Shown: positions 47,922 to 57,695, counted from the stretch's first letter. The stretch: DNA of 64,000 nt from Pseudomonas mandelii (GCF_024138395.1 NZ_JAMYDU010000001.1:62001-126000); one strand, 5' to 3'. Program-made: numbers and translations. The notes: a model not told the origin generated them from the letters alone.

Positions 47922-49024
47922 TGTCTAGCGACTTCACCGATTACCGCGACATTTTCCTCAACGACCGGCCGATGATGGATACCCGCGCGCCGGTCGAATT
48001 CCTCAAGGGCTCATTCCCCGGTGTGGTCAACCTGCCGCTGATGAATGACCTCGAGCGGCAACGGATCGGCACTTGCTACAAGCAGCAAGGTCAGCAAGCG
48101 GCCATCACGCTGGGACATCAATTGGTGTCTGGCGAGATCAAGGCCGAGCGCATCCAGGCCTGGGCCGATTTTGCCCGAGCTCATCCGGATGGGTATTTGT
48201 ATTGTTTTCGTGGCGGGCTGCGTTCGCAGATCGTTCAGCAATGGCTCAAGGACGAGGCCGGTATCGACTATCCGCGAGTCGGCGGCGGCTACAAGGCCAT
48301 GCGCACCTTTTTGCTCGATACGCTCGACCAGGCCATTACCCAGTGCGATTTCGTTCTGCTGGGCGGCATGACCGGCACTGGCAAGACCGAGGTGCTCACG
48401 CAACTGAACAACGGGCTGGACCTTGAAGGCCACGCTCATCATCGCGGCTCCAGTTTTGGCAAGCGCGCCACCGGTCAACCCTCCAATATCGACTTTGAGA
48501 ACCGCTTGGCGGTGGACGTACTGAAGAAGCGCGCCCGTGGCATCGAACAGTTCGTGCTGGAAGACGAGAGTCGCGCGATCGGCAGTTGCGCCTTGCCGCT
48601 GCCGCTGTATCAGGGCATGCAGCAATTTCCGATGGTCTGGCTGGAAGACAGCCTGGAAGGACGAGTCGAACGAATCCTGCGCGATTACGTGGTGGACTTG
48701 TGCGCCGAGTTCATCGAAGTGCATGGCGATGAAGGCTTTGCACTGTTTTCCGAGCGTTTGCTGGCGAGCCTGAACAATGTCCAGAAACGGTTGGGCGGCG
48801 AACGTCATCAGCGGATGCTGACCTTGATGGAAGACGCGCTGGCAGAACAGGCGAACAGCGGTGCGGTGGATTTGCACCGGGGCTGGATCGAAGGGTTGCT
48901 GCGCGAGTATTACGACCCGATGTATGCGTTTCAGCGGGAGAAGAAGGGTACGAGGATCGAGTTTGTCGGGGAGCGGGGGGCGGTGCTTGAATATCTGCGA
49001 GCGCGAGGTCATCAGCGGGGGTAG
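47921..49024 (+). CDS. mnmH: tRNA 2-selenouridine synthase (MnmH/SelU)
   Basis: A 367-residue enzyme replacing sulfur by selenium in 2-thiouridine at the wobble position of certain tRNAs, via a geranylated intermediate. An N-terminal rhodanese domain carries Cys95 ([12 protein letters not shown]), and a P-loop domain carries GGMTGTGKT (148-156). The ATG overlaps the selD stop, so the pair is translationally coupled. The start codon at 47921 was preferred to the TTG just before it. Confidence 0.95.
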   Translation: MSSDFTDYRDIFLNDRPMMDTRAPVEFLKGSFPGVVNLPLMNDLERQRIGTCYKQQGQQAAITLGHQLVSGEIKAERIQAWADFARAHPDGYLYCFRGGLRSQIVQQWLKDEAGIDYPRVGGGYKAMRTFLLDTLDQAITQCDFVLLGGMTGTGKTEVLTQLNNGLDLEGHAHHRGSSFGKRATGQPSNIDFENRLAVDVLKKRARGIEQFVLEDESRAIGSCALPLPLYQGMQQFPMVWLEDSLEGRVERILRDYVVDLCAEFIEVHGDEGFALFSERLLASLNNVQKRLGGERHQRMLTLMEDALAEQANSGAVDLHRGWIEGLLREYYDPMYAFQREKKGTRIEFVGERGAVLEYLRARGHQRG

Positions 49025-49040
49025 GTGGCGAGTTTGCTGG

Positions 49041-49143
49041 CCTCTTCGCGGGCAAGCCTCGCTCCTACACTGGATATTCGTTGTACACAAATGCTGTGTT
49101 CACTGAGATCCCCTGTAGGAGCGAGGCTTGCCCGCGATGAGGC
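49041..49143. repeat. REPIN
   Basis: Inverted pair CTTCGCGGGCAAGCCTCGCTCC and TAGGAGCGAGGCTTGCCCGCG between mnmH and the phosphatase gene. Confidence 0.9.
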
Positions 49144-49163
49144 CCTGACAGGCGCCCGACCGC

Positions 49164-49850
49164 TTACGTCGGACAGGTCTCCTGACCGTTATCCAGCCCT
49201 TGCTTGTAGCTGTGGCTCTTCAGGCTGGCCTTGCCGTTGTGCCAGGTCAGCGTGAGCACGTACAGCGAGTCGTAGTCGCTGGATTCCCAGTCATCGGTGA
49301 TATTCTGTTTTTTGCCGACGGCTTCCCCGGCGACCTTGTTGATCAGCTCGGGCAGGTAGCCGTGGGACCAGGCCGTATAAATGACCGAGTTGTGATACTT
49401 GTCGTGCAGCAGTTCATCCGCCAGGTCGCTGGTATCGTTGGCCGAGAAGTTGATGTTCACCGGCAAGCCGAGCTTGATCGCGCTGGGGCTGATGGTCATC
49501 AGGGGGCGGATGTAACTGTAGGAATTATCCAGTTCGCCTTCCTCGACATTGCGTGTCGGGTTGGCGGCAAACACGTAGTTGGCCTTGCCGAACTTTTCCG
49601 GCAACAAGGTGGCCAGGTCGATGGCGCGATTCAATCCCTGACAATTGAGCTGACCCAGTCCGCCGGCGGGTTTTTCGGCGTGGCGCAAGAAGACCAGCGT
49701 CTGGATGCCGTCCGCCGGTTGGGCGCGGCTTTCACTGGATTCAAGCGACAAGAACAACGCGCTGACCGCCAGCAGGGAGGGCAGGAAGATATAGGCGCGA
49801 TGCTTGAAGCGTTTGGCGAATTTCAATGGGTTCATCATCGAATAGGTCAT
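49164..49850 (-). CDS. Histidine phosphatase family protein
   Basis: A 228-residue member of the histidine phosphatase superfamily with an N-terminal membrane anchor or signal (about residues 18-35). The catalytic motif is FLRHAEKP, with the phospho-accepting His and nearby Arg; the second His is in WSHGYLPELI. It resembles the small SixA/phosphoglycerate-mutase-like branch, exported here. No neighbour gives a substrate. Confidence 0.82.
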   Translation of the reverse strand: MTYSMMNPLKFAKRFKHRAYIFLPSLLAVSALFLSLESSESRAQPADGIQTLVFLRHAEKPAGGLGQLNCQGLNRAIDLATLLPEKFGKANYVFAANPTRNVEEGELDNSYSYIRPLMTISPSAIKLGLPVNINFSANDTSDLADELLHDKYHNSVIYTAWSHGYLPELINKVAGEAVGKKQNITDDWESSDYDSLYVLTLTWHNGKASLKSHSYKQGLDNGQETCPT

Positions 49851-50132
49851 CTTCAGCGTATTCGGTTAAGGCTGACAAACCTTGACACCGCGAGCTCCCA
49901 GCATCGGGTGTATTCCATGTCGTTGACCCGGTCCGTTTCCTACAGGGCAATGCTCAGAGTCCTCTGAAGCCCTTTGGTTCGATCCGAGCGAGGTGCCTGG
50001 CACTTTAACGGCAACCTTGAACGGATTGGGGAAAAGGTTATCGACGGGATGTTGCGGATTTATGGACACGGCACCTACCTTATTCCTCTGTAGATTATGA
50101 TCCTCACTCTGATTTTTACGTGGATGCCCCTT

Positions 50133-50840
50133 ATGACCGATTTGTCTGCATTCCCCATCACGCAAAAATGGCCGGCCCAGTACCCGGAGTGGATCCAGCT
50201 CTATTCCTTGCCAACGCCCAATGGCGTCAAGGTTTCGATCATGCTCGAAGAGATCGGGCTGCCCTACGAGCCGCATCGTGTGGGCTTCGACACCAATGAT
50301 CAGTTGTCCCCCGAATTTCTGTCACTGAACCCCAACAACAAGATCCCGGCGATCCTCGACCCCCACGGTCCGGGGGATCAACCGTTGGCGTTGTTCGAGT
50401 CCGGGGCGATTCTGATTTACCTCGCCGACAAGAGCGGGCAACTGCTGGCGCAGGAATCGGCGGCGCGTTACGAGACCATTCAGTGGCTGATGTTTCAGAT
50501 GGGCGGTATCGGGCCGATGTTCGGCCAACTCGGTTTTTTCAACAAATTCGCCGGCAAAGACTACGAAGACAAGCGTCCCCGTGATCGCTATGTCGACGAA
50601 AGCAAACGCTTGCTTCAGGTCCTTGATGGTCGTCTGCAAGGGCGCGACTGGATCATGGGCGAGCGCTACACCATCGCCGACATCGCGACCTTTCCGTGGG
50701 TACGCAATCTGATCGGCTTCTACGAGGCCGGCGATCTGGTCGGTATCCAGAACTTTCCCAATGTCACCCGCGTGCTGGAACGTTTCCTGGCCAGGCCGGC
50801 GGTGATTCGCGGGCTGGAAATCCCGAAGCAACCCCTTTGA
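50133..50840 (+). CDS. Glutathione S-transferase (YghU/Ure2-like)
   Basis: A 235-residue glutathione transferase. The thioredoxin-like N-terminal domain contains YSLPTPNGVKVSIMLEE, NPNNKIPAILDP and FESGAILIYLAD (glutathione gamma-glutamyl site); the helical C-terminal domain follows (YTIADIATFPWV). The TPNGxKV form is that of the YghU/YfcG nu-class, which often works as a disulfide-bond reductase. The start at 50133 (MTDLSAF) is preferred over 50097. It lies 23 bases before a PhzF-like gene. Confidence 0.9.
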   Translation: MTDLSAFPITQKWPAQYPEWIQLYSLPTPNGVKVSIMLEEIGLPYEPHRVGFDTNDQLSPEFLSLNPNNKIPAILDPHGPGDQPLALFESGAILIYLADKSGQLLAQESAARYETIQWLMFQMGGIGPMFGQLGFFNKFAGKDYEDKRPRDRYVDESKRLLQVLDGRLQGRDWIMGERYTIADIATFPWVRNLIGFYEAGDLVGIQNFPNVTRVLERFLARPAVIRGLEIPKQPL

Positions 50841-50863
50841 ATCTCTCATCACCAAGGCAGGCA

Positions 50864-51706
50864 ATGAGCTCATTCGATTTCAAGCAAGTAGATGTCTTCA
50901 GCCACGTCGCGCTCAAGGGCAACCCGTTGGCGGTGGTATTCGGTGCCGATAAGCTCAGCGATGAGCGCATGGCGGCGTTCGCGTCCTGGACCAACCTCAG
51001 CGAAACCACTTTCGTGCTCCAACCCCAAGACCCTCGAGCCGACTATCGGGTACGCATCTTCACCACGCTTCGGGAGTTGCCGTTCGCCGGTCACCCGACG
51101 CTCGGTACCTGTCATGCCTGGCTCGAGGCCGGTGGGGTGCCCAAGGGCGAGGAGATCATTCAGGAATGCGGCGTCGGCCTGGTGCGGGTGCGGCGACAGG
51201 GCGCTGAGCTGGCGTTTCTCGCGCCACCGCTGCTCAGGTCCGGCCCGGTGGAGGCCGAACTGGTCGAACGGGTACGACGCGGCCTGGGATTGGCGCCGGG
51301 TGCGATTGTGCGGACGCAATGGGTCGACAACGGTGCCGGTTGGCTGGCGGTGATGGTCGAGGATCGTCAGCAGGTACTGGATTTGCAGCCGGATCATTCG
51401 CAGATGTTGGGCCTCGCCGTCGGTGTCATCGCGCCGTGGTGCGTCGAACGCGATGGCGCCGAGGCGCAGTTCGAAGTGCGTGCGTTCATTTCCGGCGACG
51501 GCATGCCAGAAGACCCGGCCACCGGCAGCCTGAATGCCGGGATTGCCCAATGGTTGCTCAGCGAAGGGCTGGCCCCGACGTCTTATGTCGTCAGCCAGGG
51601 CCTGACCATGGGCCGCGGCGGGCGGATTCAGGTCGAGCAGGTGGGGGATGAGATCTGGATTGGTGGCGCGGTGGTGACCTGCATCAGCGGTACGATGACG
51701 TTATAA
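50864..51706 (+). CDS. PhzF family isomerase-fold protein
   Basis: A 280-residue member of the PhzF family (DapF-like fold). It keeps the catalytic Glu in SETTFV, GHPTLGT and the DPATGSLNAG motif. True PhzF isomerises dihydro-hydroxyanthranilate in phenazine synthesis; no phz genes are near, so a housekeeping YddE-like role is more likely. The Shine-Dalgarno is weak (AAGGCAGGCA). Probably co-transcribed with the preceding transferase gene. Confidence 0.9.
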   Translation: MSSFDFKQVDVFSHVALKGNPLAVVFGADKLSDERMAAFASWTNLSETTFVLQPQDPRADYRVRIFTTLRELPFAGHPTLGTCHAWLEAGGVPKGEEIIQECGVGLVRVRRQGAELAFLAPPLLRSGPVEAELVERVRRGLGLAPGAIVRTQWVDNGAGWLAVMVEDRQQVLDLQPDHSQMLGLAVGVIAPWCVERDGAEAQFEVRAFISGDGMPEDPATGSLNAGIAQWLLSEGLAPTSYVVSQGLTMGRGGRIQVEQVGDEIWIGGAVVTCISGTMTL

Positions 51707-51707
51707 C

Positions 51708-51798
51708 CTGTGGGAGCGGGCTTGCCCGCGATGGCGGTGATAACTTCAACGTCAATATCACTGACATACCGCTATCGCGGGCAAGCCCGCTCCCACAG
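51708..51798. repeat. REPIN before hemB
   Basis: Perfect inverted GTGGGAGCGGGCTTGCCCGCG pair with loop ACTTCAACGTCAATATCACTGA. Confidence 0.93.
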
Positions 51799-51937
51799 GG
51801 TTCTGTGCTGAATGCGGGGGATTGTTGCCGAACCGGTAATGCTTTGTTCCGCGTCTGAGGTTTGTGCCCCGCGCCTTGCAGCGCATAAGCTTCGCCCCTA
51901 CGACTTTTGTCTTATCCGCCGTTTTTCAGGAAAGCCC

Positions 51938-52912
51938 ATGCCCAGTCAGTTCCCCGAAGCACGTCCACGCCGTCTGCGCCGCAATGCGAGCCTGCGCAGC
52001 CTGTTCCAGGAAACCGAGTTCAGCTTGAATGATCTGGTGTTGCCGATTTTCGTCGAGGAAGAGATCGACGATTTCGTGCCGATCAAGAGCATGCCCGGGG
52101 TGATGCGCATTCCCGAGTCGAAGCTGGCCGGTGAGATCGAGCGTTACGCCCGCGCCGGGATCAAGTCGGTGATGACGTTTGGCGTGTCCCATCATCTGGA
52201 CAGCAACGGCAGCGACACCTGGAGCGACAACGGCCTGGTGTCGCGCATGTCGCGCATCGCCAAGGACGCCGTTCCGGAAATGATCGTGATGTCCGACACC
52301 TGTTTCTGCGAGTACACCGATCACGGCCACTGCGGCGTGCTGCACCATCACGAAGTCGACAACGACCAGACCCTGATCAACCTCGGCAAACAAGCCGTGG
52401 CCGCCGCCCGCGCTGGCGCCGATGTGATCGCACCGTCGGCGGCCATGGACGGGCAGGTCCGGGCCATTCGCCGGGCGCTCGATGAAGCGGGTTTCAGCCA
52501 GACCGCGATCATGGCCTATTCGACCAAATTCGCTTCGGCGCTTTATGGCCCGTTCCGCGAGGCCGGCGGCAGTGCGCTGAAGGGCGACCGCAAAAGCTAT
52601 CAGATGAACCCGATGAACCGCCGCGAAGCCGTGCGTGAATCGCTGATGGACGAGCAGGAAGGCGCCGACGCGCTGATGGTCAAACCGGCCGGCGCGTACC
52701 TGGACATCATCCGCGACATTCGCGAAGCCTCGCGTTTGCCGCTGTCGGCGTATCAGGTGAGCGGCGAGTACGCGATGATCAAGTTCGCCGCCCAGGCCGG
52801 GGCCATCGATGAAGACCGGGTGGTGCGTGAGAGCCTGGGGGCGATCAAACGGGCCGGGGCAGATTTGATCTTCACCTACTTCGCGATGGACCTCGCTCTG
52901 GCCGGGATCTAA
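51938..52912 (+). CDS. hemB: Delta-aminolevulinic acid dehydratase, zinc-dependent type
   Basis: A 324-residue porphobilinogen synthase, second step of tetrapyrrole synthesis. The metal site [16 protein letters not shown] carries Cys122, Cys124 and Cys132, the zinc type, almost identical to E. coli HemB. Catalytic lysines are in AYSTKFAS and [10 protein letters not shown]. aeruginosa HemB, by contrast, is Mg-dependent with aspartates and alanines at this site. A second, Mg-type hemB may therefore exist elsewhere in this genome. The start at 51938 follows CAGGAAAG. Confidence 0.94.
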   Translation: MPSQFPEARPRRLRRNASLRSLFQETEFSLNDLVLPIFVEEEIDDFVPIKSMPGVMRIPESKLAGEIERYARAGIKSVMTFGVSHHLDSNGSDTWSDNGLVSRMSRIAKDAVPEMIVMSDTCFCEYTDHGHCGVLHHHEVDNDQTLINLGKQAVAAARAGADVIAPSAAMDGQVRAIRRALDEAGFSQTAIMAYSTKFASALYGPFREAGGSALKGDRKSYQMNPMNRREAVRESLMDEQEGADALMVKPAGAYLDIIRDIREASRLPLSAYQVSGEYAMIKFAAQAGAIDEDRVVRESLGAIKRAGADLIFTYFAMDLALAGI

Positions 52913-52913
52913 A

Positions 52914-52999
52914 AAATCAAAAGATCGCAGCCTGCGGCAGCTCCTACAGGTGTACTCAATTTCATGTAGGAGCTGCCGAAGGCTGCGATCTTTTGATCT
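52914..52999. repeat. Third-family palindromic repeat between convergent genes
   Basis: ATCAAAAGATCGCAGCCTGC...TGTAGGAGCTGCCGAAGGCT arms fill the entire space between hemB and the monooxygenase. It ends in T-rich TTTTGATCTT, so it may act as a bidirectional terminator. Confidence 0.9.
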
Positions 53000-54529
53000 T
53001 CAGCCGAAGAACGACCGAATATCATGGTCCCGGAAATACCGCTCGATCACCTTCGGATCGGCGCTGTAGTCGGCAATCGCCACATACGTATCCGGCCGCA
53101 GCAGGTAAAACCCGTTGCGCGCCAGCCCCGCCGTTTCAAACGCCGGCCGCCAGTCGAATACCTGCAACGGCAGGTGATGCTCGGCGCACCAGGCGATCAT
53201 CTCGTCACTGGTGTCGCCATACACATGCACTTGCCACGTCGGGTCCTTTAGCGATTCGAAATTGTCCCCTTCACCGTCGTGGGCCCAGGGCAGGCGATCA
53301 CCGCCGTGAACATGGCCAGCAACTCCTTCGCTCAACGGCATGCCGCGATAGTTGAGGGTGGTCTGCGACACCGTGCGAAACAGGAATTCCCGAGCGGCTT
53401 CCAGCGAGGTCATTTTCGGAATCAAGAAGGGCGCCACGCGGGTGCGCAGCAAGTCGGCAATTCGTCCTTCGGCGGTGACGAAGCTGAAGACCCGGTCAGT
53501 AGTTGCCACCAGTTGCCGGGCAAACGCGATGCGTTCAGTTTCATAACTGTCGAGCAGTTTGGGCGTGGCGCCACCGCTCAAAACCGTGGCGAGTTTCCAG
53601 GCCAGATTGATCGCGTCGCCAATCCCTGTGTTCATGCCCTGGCCCCCCGCGGGGCTGTGGACATGGGCGGCGTCACCCAACAGAAACGCGCGCCCGGTGC
53701 GAAAGTGATCCGCAACCCGGTGATGCACGCGGTAGGTCGAGAACCAGTTCACCTGATCGATCTGCACCTTTAAATGCTCGATAGCCCGGCTGCTGACGTC
53801 TTCAAACTGGAGGGTTTCGGCACGGTCGGCGCGCTTGTCGCGAACCGTGCCGATCAGGCGGGCGCGACCTTCGCCAGCCAAAGGGAATACGGCGAGGAAG
53901 TCGGCTTCATCAAGGTCCACATGCAGTTCACCGTTGAACGTCGGGCCACGAGCCTGCACATCCGCTACGTAGAAAATCTGCTGGTAAGTGCCGCCCGGAA
54001 AACCGGTGTCCAGCGTTTTGCGCACGATCGACCGGGCGCCGTCGCAACCTGCGAGATAACAGGCCTGGCAGATTTCCTGCTGACCATCGGGCAAGCGTAG
54101 CCGGGCGGTGATGCCGTCGCCGGTTTCCTCAAAATTTTGCAGTTCGGTGTCGCGCTCCACCGTAATACCGAAGGCCTCCAGGCGTTCGATCAGCAGGCGT
54201 TCGTGTTCGTCTTGCGGATACATTTCCAGAAACGCGTAGGGCGTCAGACCCTCGCCGATGGTGCTCAGCGGCAGGCGTGCGACCGGTTCGCCCTTGACCC
54301 AGAAATTCGCCGCGGCCACTTTATGGCCGTTTTGCACAATGGTGTCGCTGAGGTCGAGCTGGCGATACAGTTCAAGCGTTCGCGCCTGTACTGCCAGCGC
54401 GCGTGAAGTGGTGCCGGGTTCCAACGTCTTGTCGATGATGCGCACCCGAATTCCCAGTTTGCTCAACCACAGCGCCAGTACCAGCCCGGTCGGGCCGGCG
54501 CCGATGATCAGCACATCGCTACGGTTCAT
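53000..54529 (-). CDS. FAD-dependent aromatic monooxygenase (PheA/TfdB-like)
   Basis: A 509-residue class A flavoprotein hydroxylase. It shows GAGPTGLVLALW (FAD ADP site, about 10-21), the DG motif in GCDGARS (about 160) and GDAAHVHSPAGGQGMNTGI (about 290, ribityl site); a thioredoxin-like C-terminal segment follows. The start at 54529 (MNRSDVLIIG) follows GAGGACAGC. It resembles phenol and pentachlorophenol hydroxylases; the aromatic substrate is unknown. Confidence 0.9.
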   Translation of the reverse strand: MNRSDVLIIGAGPTGLVLALWLSKLGIRVRIIDKTLEPGTTSRALAVQARTLELYRQLDLSDTIVQNGHKVAAANFWVKGEPVARLPLSTIGEGLTPYAFLEMYPQDEHERLLIERLEAFGITVERDTELQNFEETGDGITARLRLPDGQQEICQACYLAGCDGARSIVRKTLDTGFPGGTYQQIFYVADVQARGPTFNGELHVDLDEADFLAVFPLAGEGRARLIGTVRDKRADRAETLQFEDVSSRAIEHLKVQIDQVNWFSTYRVHHRVADHFRTGRAFLLGDAAHVHSPAGGQGMNTGIGDAINLAWKLATVLSGGATPKLLDSYETERIAFARQLVATTDRVFSFVTAEGRIADLLRTRVAPFLIPKMTSLEAAREFLFRTVSQTTLNYRGMPLSEGVAGHVHGGDRLPWAHDGEGDNFESLKDPTWQVHVYGDTSDEMIAWCAEHHLPLQVFDWRPAFETAGLARNGFYLLRPDTYVAIADYSADPKVIERYFRDHDIRSFFG

Positions 54530-54612
54530 GAGCTGTCCTCCTCGGTGTGTGGAGCAAGTATGGTTCAGCCCGGATGCACCGGCCGCCCGGCTGCCCAACG
54601 GAAAACCACGCG

Positions 54613-54760
54613 TGTAGCAGCTGTCGAGCTTGCGAGGCTGCGTTCGGCTGCGCAGCAGTCGTGAATTCGGCGAACGCCGTTTACCTGAAAGAACTCAGTT
54701 GCAGGTTTTACGACTGCTGCGCAGCCGAACGCAGCCTCGCGGGCTCGACAGCTGCTACAG
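54613..54760. repeat. Second-family palindromic repeat (GTAGCAGCTG type)
   Basis: GTAGCAGCTGTCGAGCTTGC...CTCGACAGCTGCTAC arms with inner GGCTGCGTTCGGCTGCGCAGCAGTCGT and its inverse. Homologous to the element at 39861, more perfect here. The rest of the 353-base gap shows only the upstream region of the lipoprotein gene. Confidence 0.88.
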
Positions 54761-54882
54761 CGCTACAGCGCTACCGCCACGGGACAGGGTCATGGGAACA
54801 GTCCGCGACTGTCACAGTCATAGCCTGCGCCATGCCATTGATCGTATGGTTAACCCGGCTCAACGGATTTTGATGGAGCACC

Positions 54883-55977
54883 ATGCAAGCCAATCGATTG
54901 ATCATGAGCGTCGCGGCACTGTTGGTCCTGGCCGGTTGCGGTACTCAACGCACTCAGGAACCGCCGGTCCGCAAGCCCGCCGAGGTCAAGGCCGAGATCA
55001 TGCGTCTGTTACCGGCCAAGACCTCCGACCGTCAAGGCTGGGCCACGGATATTTACGCGGCGTTTGCCGCGCAAAATATTCCACCGACCACGCAAAACCT
55101 GTGTTCGGTACTCGCCGTCACTGAGCAGGAATCGACGTTTCAGGCTGATCCACGGGTGCCGGGCCTGGGCAAGATCGCCCGGGAGGAGATCGACCGCCGT
55201 GCGGCCAAAGCCCACATTCCCGGCCTGCTGGTGAGCGGTGCCTTGCAGGTCAGTTCACCCAATGGCAAAAGTTACAGCGACCGGCTGAACGCCGCGCGCA
55301 GCGAAAGAGAACTCAGCGCGATTTTCGATGATTTCATTGGCATGGTGCCCATGGGACGGACGCTGTTCGATGGTTTCAACCCGGTGCACACCGGCGGGCC
55401 AATGCAGGTCAGCATCGACTTCGCCGAGCAGCAGGCGCGTCATTATCCCTACCCGGTGAACGGCTCGATTCGCCGCGAAGTGTTCACTCGTCGCGGCGGG
55501 ATGTATTTCGGTATTGCCCACTTGCTCGGTTATCCAGTGAGCTACAAGCAACCGCTGTATCGCTTCGCCGATTTCAACGCCGGTTGGTACGCCAGCCGCA
55601 ATGCGGCGTTTCAGAACGCGGTCAGTCGTGCGACCGGCATCCCGCTGGCACTGGATGGCGATCTGGTGCGCTACGGTTCGATCATGCCTGGCACCACGGA
55701 ATTGGCGGTGCGCACTCTCGGCAAGCAATTGGACATGCGCAACCTGACCATTCGGGACCAATTGGAGGAGGGTAACAGTCTCGAATTCGAGGACACTAAG
55801 CTGTATCGGCGCGTGTTCGCCTTGGCCGAACAGGCTGAAGGCCGCCCATTACCCCGGGCGGTGTTGCCTGGAATCCTGCTGCAAAGCCCGAAAATCACCC
55901 GCAAACTCACCACGGCGTGGTTCGCCAAACGGGTCGATGAGCGTTATCAGCGCTGCATGAAGCGTGCAGGGAAGTGA
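54883..55977 (+). CDS. DUF1615 family lipoprotein
   Basis: A 364-residue lipoprotein with lipobox LAGC (Cys about 19). The rest matches DUF1615: LCSVLAVTEQESTFQADPRV, PNGKSY, HTGGPMQVSIDFAEQ, GGMYFGIAHLLGYP. The Glu in AVTEQEST lies in a lysozyme-like sequence context, hinting at peptidoglycan binding or cleavage, but no function is established. It would be anchored in the cell envelope. Confidence 0.88.
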   Translation: MQANRLIMSVAALLVLAGCGTQRTQEPPVRKPAEVKAEIMRLLPAKTSDRQGWATDIYAAFAAQNIPPTTQNLCSVLAVTEQESTFQADPRVPGLGKIAREEIDRRAAKAHIPGLLVSGALQVSSPNGKSYSDRLNAARSERELSAIFDDFIGMVPMGRTLFDGFNPVHTGGPMQVSIDFAEQQARHYPYPVNGSIRREVFTRRGGMYFGIAHLLGYPVSYKQPLYRFADFNAGWYASRNAAFQNAVSRATGIPLALDGDLVRYGSIMPGTTELAVRTLGKQLDMRNLTIRDQLEEGNSLEFEDTKLYRRVFALAEQAEGRPLPRAVLPGILLQSPKITRKLTTAWFAKRVDERYQRCMKRAGK

Positions 55978-56019
55978 CCCAGATGCGGTGCGTCAGGCAG
56001 ACCGCGCCAGTCGAGGCCC

Positions 56020-56090
56020 CTGTGGGAGCGAGCCTGCTCGCGAAAGCGGTACTACATTCAACGGATGAATTGGCTGACCCACCGCTTTGG
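56020..56090. repeat. Truncated REPIN
   Basis: One intact arm (GTGGGAGCGAGCCTGCTCGCG) and loop; the other arm breaks off after CCGCTTTGG and runs into a GAACGCAATCTTCAGCAACTGCTAC remnant of the second repeat family. Confidence 0.75.
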
Positions 56091-56146
56091 CCGAACGCAA
56101 TCTTCAGCAACTGCTACAAAGAAAGAGTCGCAGAGGAGATTTAGTC

Positions 56147-56767
56147 ATGTATCAGCTTTACGGACATCAGAACTCGGGTGCGGCCGCCATCGAAGCCGCG
56201 CTGGAACTGTGCGAGGTTCCTTATCGCTTCATCGATGTTTCAGCGTCCCCGGAGGCGGTTCAGGCATTGGAGAAGCTCAACCCGCTCAAGCAGATTCCCA
56301 CCCTGCAACTGCCCGATGGCGGTGTTCTGACCGAAAGTGCGGCCATCCTGATTCATCTGGGCATGACGTTCCCCAAATCGAACCTGCTGCCGGAAAACCC
56401 GCTCAAGCGTGATCAGGTTATTCGGGGCCTGGTGTACATCGTCAGCAATTGCTATGCCGCCATCGGCATCATCGATTACCCCGAACGCTGGCTGGCAGAG
56501 GCGGACGAATCGTCCAGGAAGAACCTCATGGCCGGTGCTCGCCAGCGTCTGCATTGGAGTTGGGAGGTGTTTGCCGATCAGTTCGCCGGCAAGTTGTACC
56601 TGGGCGAGGGAGCGCCGGGCGCACTGGATATTCTGGCGGCGGTGGTGACACGGTGGGCGGGTACCCGAGAGCACTTGCGCGCTGCGCGGCCGGGGTTCTC
56701 CGCCTGGCTCGAACGCTTCGACCGGCACCCTGCGTTGGCACCGGTTTTCGCGCGGCATTGGCCGTAA
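56147..56767 (+). CDS. Glutathione S-transferase family protein
   Basis: A 206-residue transferase. The N-terminal thioredoxin-fold domain has YGHQNSGAAAIEAALE, NPLKQIPTLQLP and LTESAAILIHLG (glutathione site); the helical domain contains LYLGEGAPGALDILAAVV. Ser11 is a candidate catalytic residue in GHQNSG. The start follows GAGGAGAT. It is monocistronic, and its substrate is unknown. Confidence 0.9.
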   Translation: MYQLYGHQNSGAAAIEAALELCEVPYRFIDVSASPEAVQALEKLNPLKQIPTLQLPDGGVLTESAAILIHLGMTFPKSNLLPENPLKRDQVIRGLVYIVSNCYAAIGIIDYPERWLAEADESSRKNLMAGARQRLHWSWEVFADQFAGKLYLGEGAPGALDILAAVVTRWAGTREHLRAARPGFSAWLERFDRHPALAPVFARHWP

Positions 56768-56784
56768 GAACACCGTTAGTCCAA

Positions 56785-56890
56785 TGTAGGAGCGAGGCTT
56801 GCCCGCGAAGAACGATGACGCAGTTCATCGGTTCCACCGCATAACGGCTTTCGCGGGCAAGTCGGATCGCCGCACCGCTCGCTCCTACAG
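56785..56890. repeat. REPIN, unequal arms
   Basis: GTAGGAGCGAGGCTTGCCCGCG pairs with TTCGCGGGCAAGTCGGATCGCCGCACCGCTCGCTCC, in which about 15 extra bases interrupt the second arm; that insert resembles the divergent REP at 36760. Confidence 0.85.
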
Positions 56891-56917
56891 GAGATCACTG
56901 CATCGGATTGCAGCGTT

Positions 56918-57358
56918 TTATTCGCCGCGAATGTACTGCTCCAACTGACGAATCAGTTCAGCCTGTTCGGCAATGGCTTCCTTGACCAGGTCGCCGATGG
57001 ACAGCAAACCTATCAACTCGCCGTTTTCCACCACCGGCAAGTGCCGCAGGCGTTTTTCGGACATGATGCCCATGCAGGTTTCGACGGTTTGATGGGTGTC
57101 CACGGTAATCACCGGCGCCACCATGATGTCGCTGACCGGTGTGCCGACGGAGGAGCGCCCCTTGAGCACCAGTTTGCGCGCATAGTCACGCTCGCTGATG
57201 ATGCCGACGACCTTTCCCTCTTTCAGCACCGGCAACGCGCCGACGTTTTTTGCGGCCATCACCATCAGCGCTTCCAGCACCATTTGATGAGGCGCAATGG
57301 TGTGGACTTCCTGATTCTGTTGGGCCTTTAACTTGAGCAGTTGGGCGACGGTTTTCAT
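56918..57358 (-). CDS. CBS-domain protein (paired CBS)
   Basis: A 146-residue protein made of two CBS domains: KNVGALPVLKEGKVVGIISE (first) and KRLRHLPVVENGELIGLLSI (second). A final helix (EAIAEQAELIRQLEQYIRG) follows. Such stand-alone pairs bind adenosine nucleotides and often form dimers. The start at 57358 (MKTVAQLL) gives the usual length. No partner enzyme is nearby. Confidence 0.9.
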   Translation of the reverse strand: MKTVAQLLKLKAQQNQEVHTIAPHQMVLEALMVMAAKNVGALPVLKEGKVVGIISERDYARKLVLKGRSSVGTPVSDIMVAPVITVDTHQTVETCMGIMSEKRLRHLPVVENGELIGLLSIGDLVKEAIAEQAELIRQLEQYIRGE

Positions 57359-57500
57359 GGCGGATTCTCGGGTGTTGTCGTTGTTCTTGAAGAATCGTAG
57401 AGACGCGCTCGCAGAGCAAGGCAGAAAGCGGCAGATACCGCGCAAAAAGCGTCATTCAGCGATTTTTCTTTGTAAAAGTCCGCCCCTGAGCGACGAAAAT

Positions 57501-57595
57501 CCTGTGGGAGCGTGGCTTGCCCGCGAAGAATGCACCGCCGTTTTTTCAGGTACTACGCGTCATCGTTCTTCGCGGGCAAGCCACGCTCCCACAGG
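57501..57595. repeat. REPIN with GAAGAATGCACC core, GTGGC variant
   Basis: Inverted GTGGGAGCGTGGCTTGCCCGCG pair. The core matches the elements at 36860 and 43399. It lies in the 337-base gap before polB, where no other element is recognised; no LexA box was seen. Confidence 0.93.
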
Positions 57596-57695
57596 TTCTG
57601 CGTCTTAACTTGCCGGCATTATGGCAAGCCCCCCTCACCACACCGCCGATCACGCGTAGAATTACCCCTTGAATCAGATCGTTGAGGTTGCAGTG

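Noticed and set aside
50864..51706. Phenazine biosynthesis gene phzF
   Set aside because: The family match is real, but no other phz genes are present; a YddE-like role is more likely, so no phenazine pathway is claimed.
57600..57695. LexA operator before polB
   Set aside because: No CTG-N10-CAG site was found upstream of the start, although polB is SOS-controlled in E. coli.
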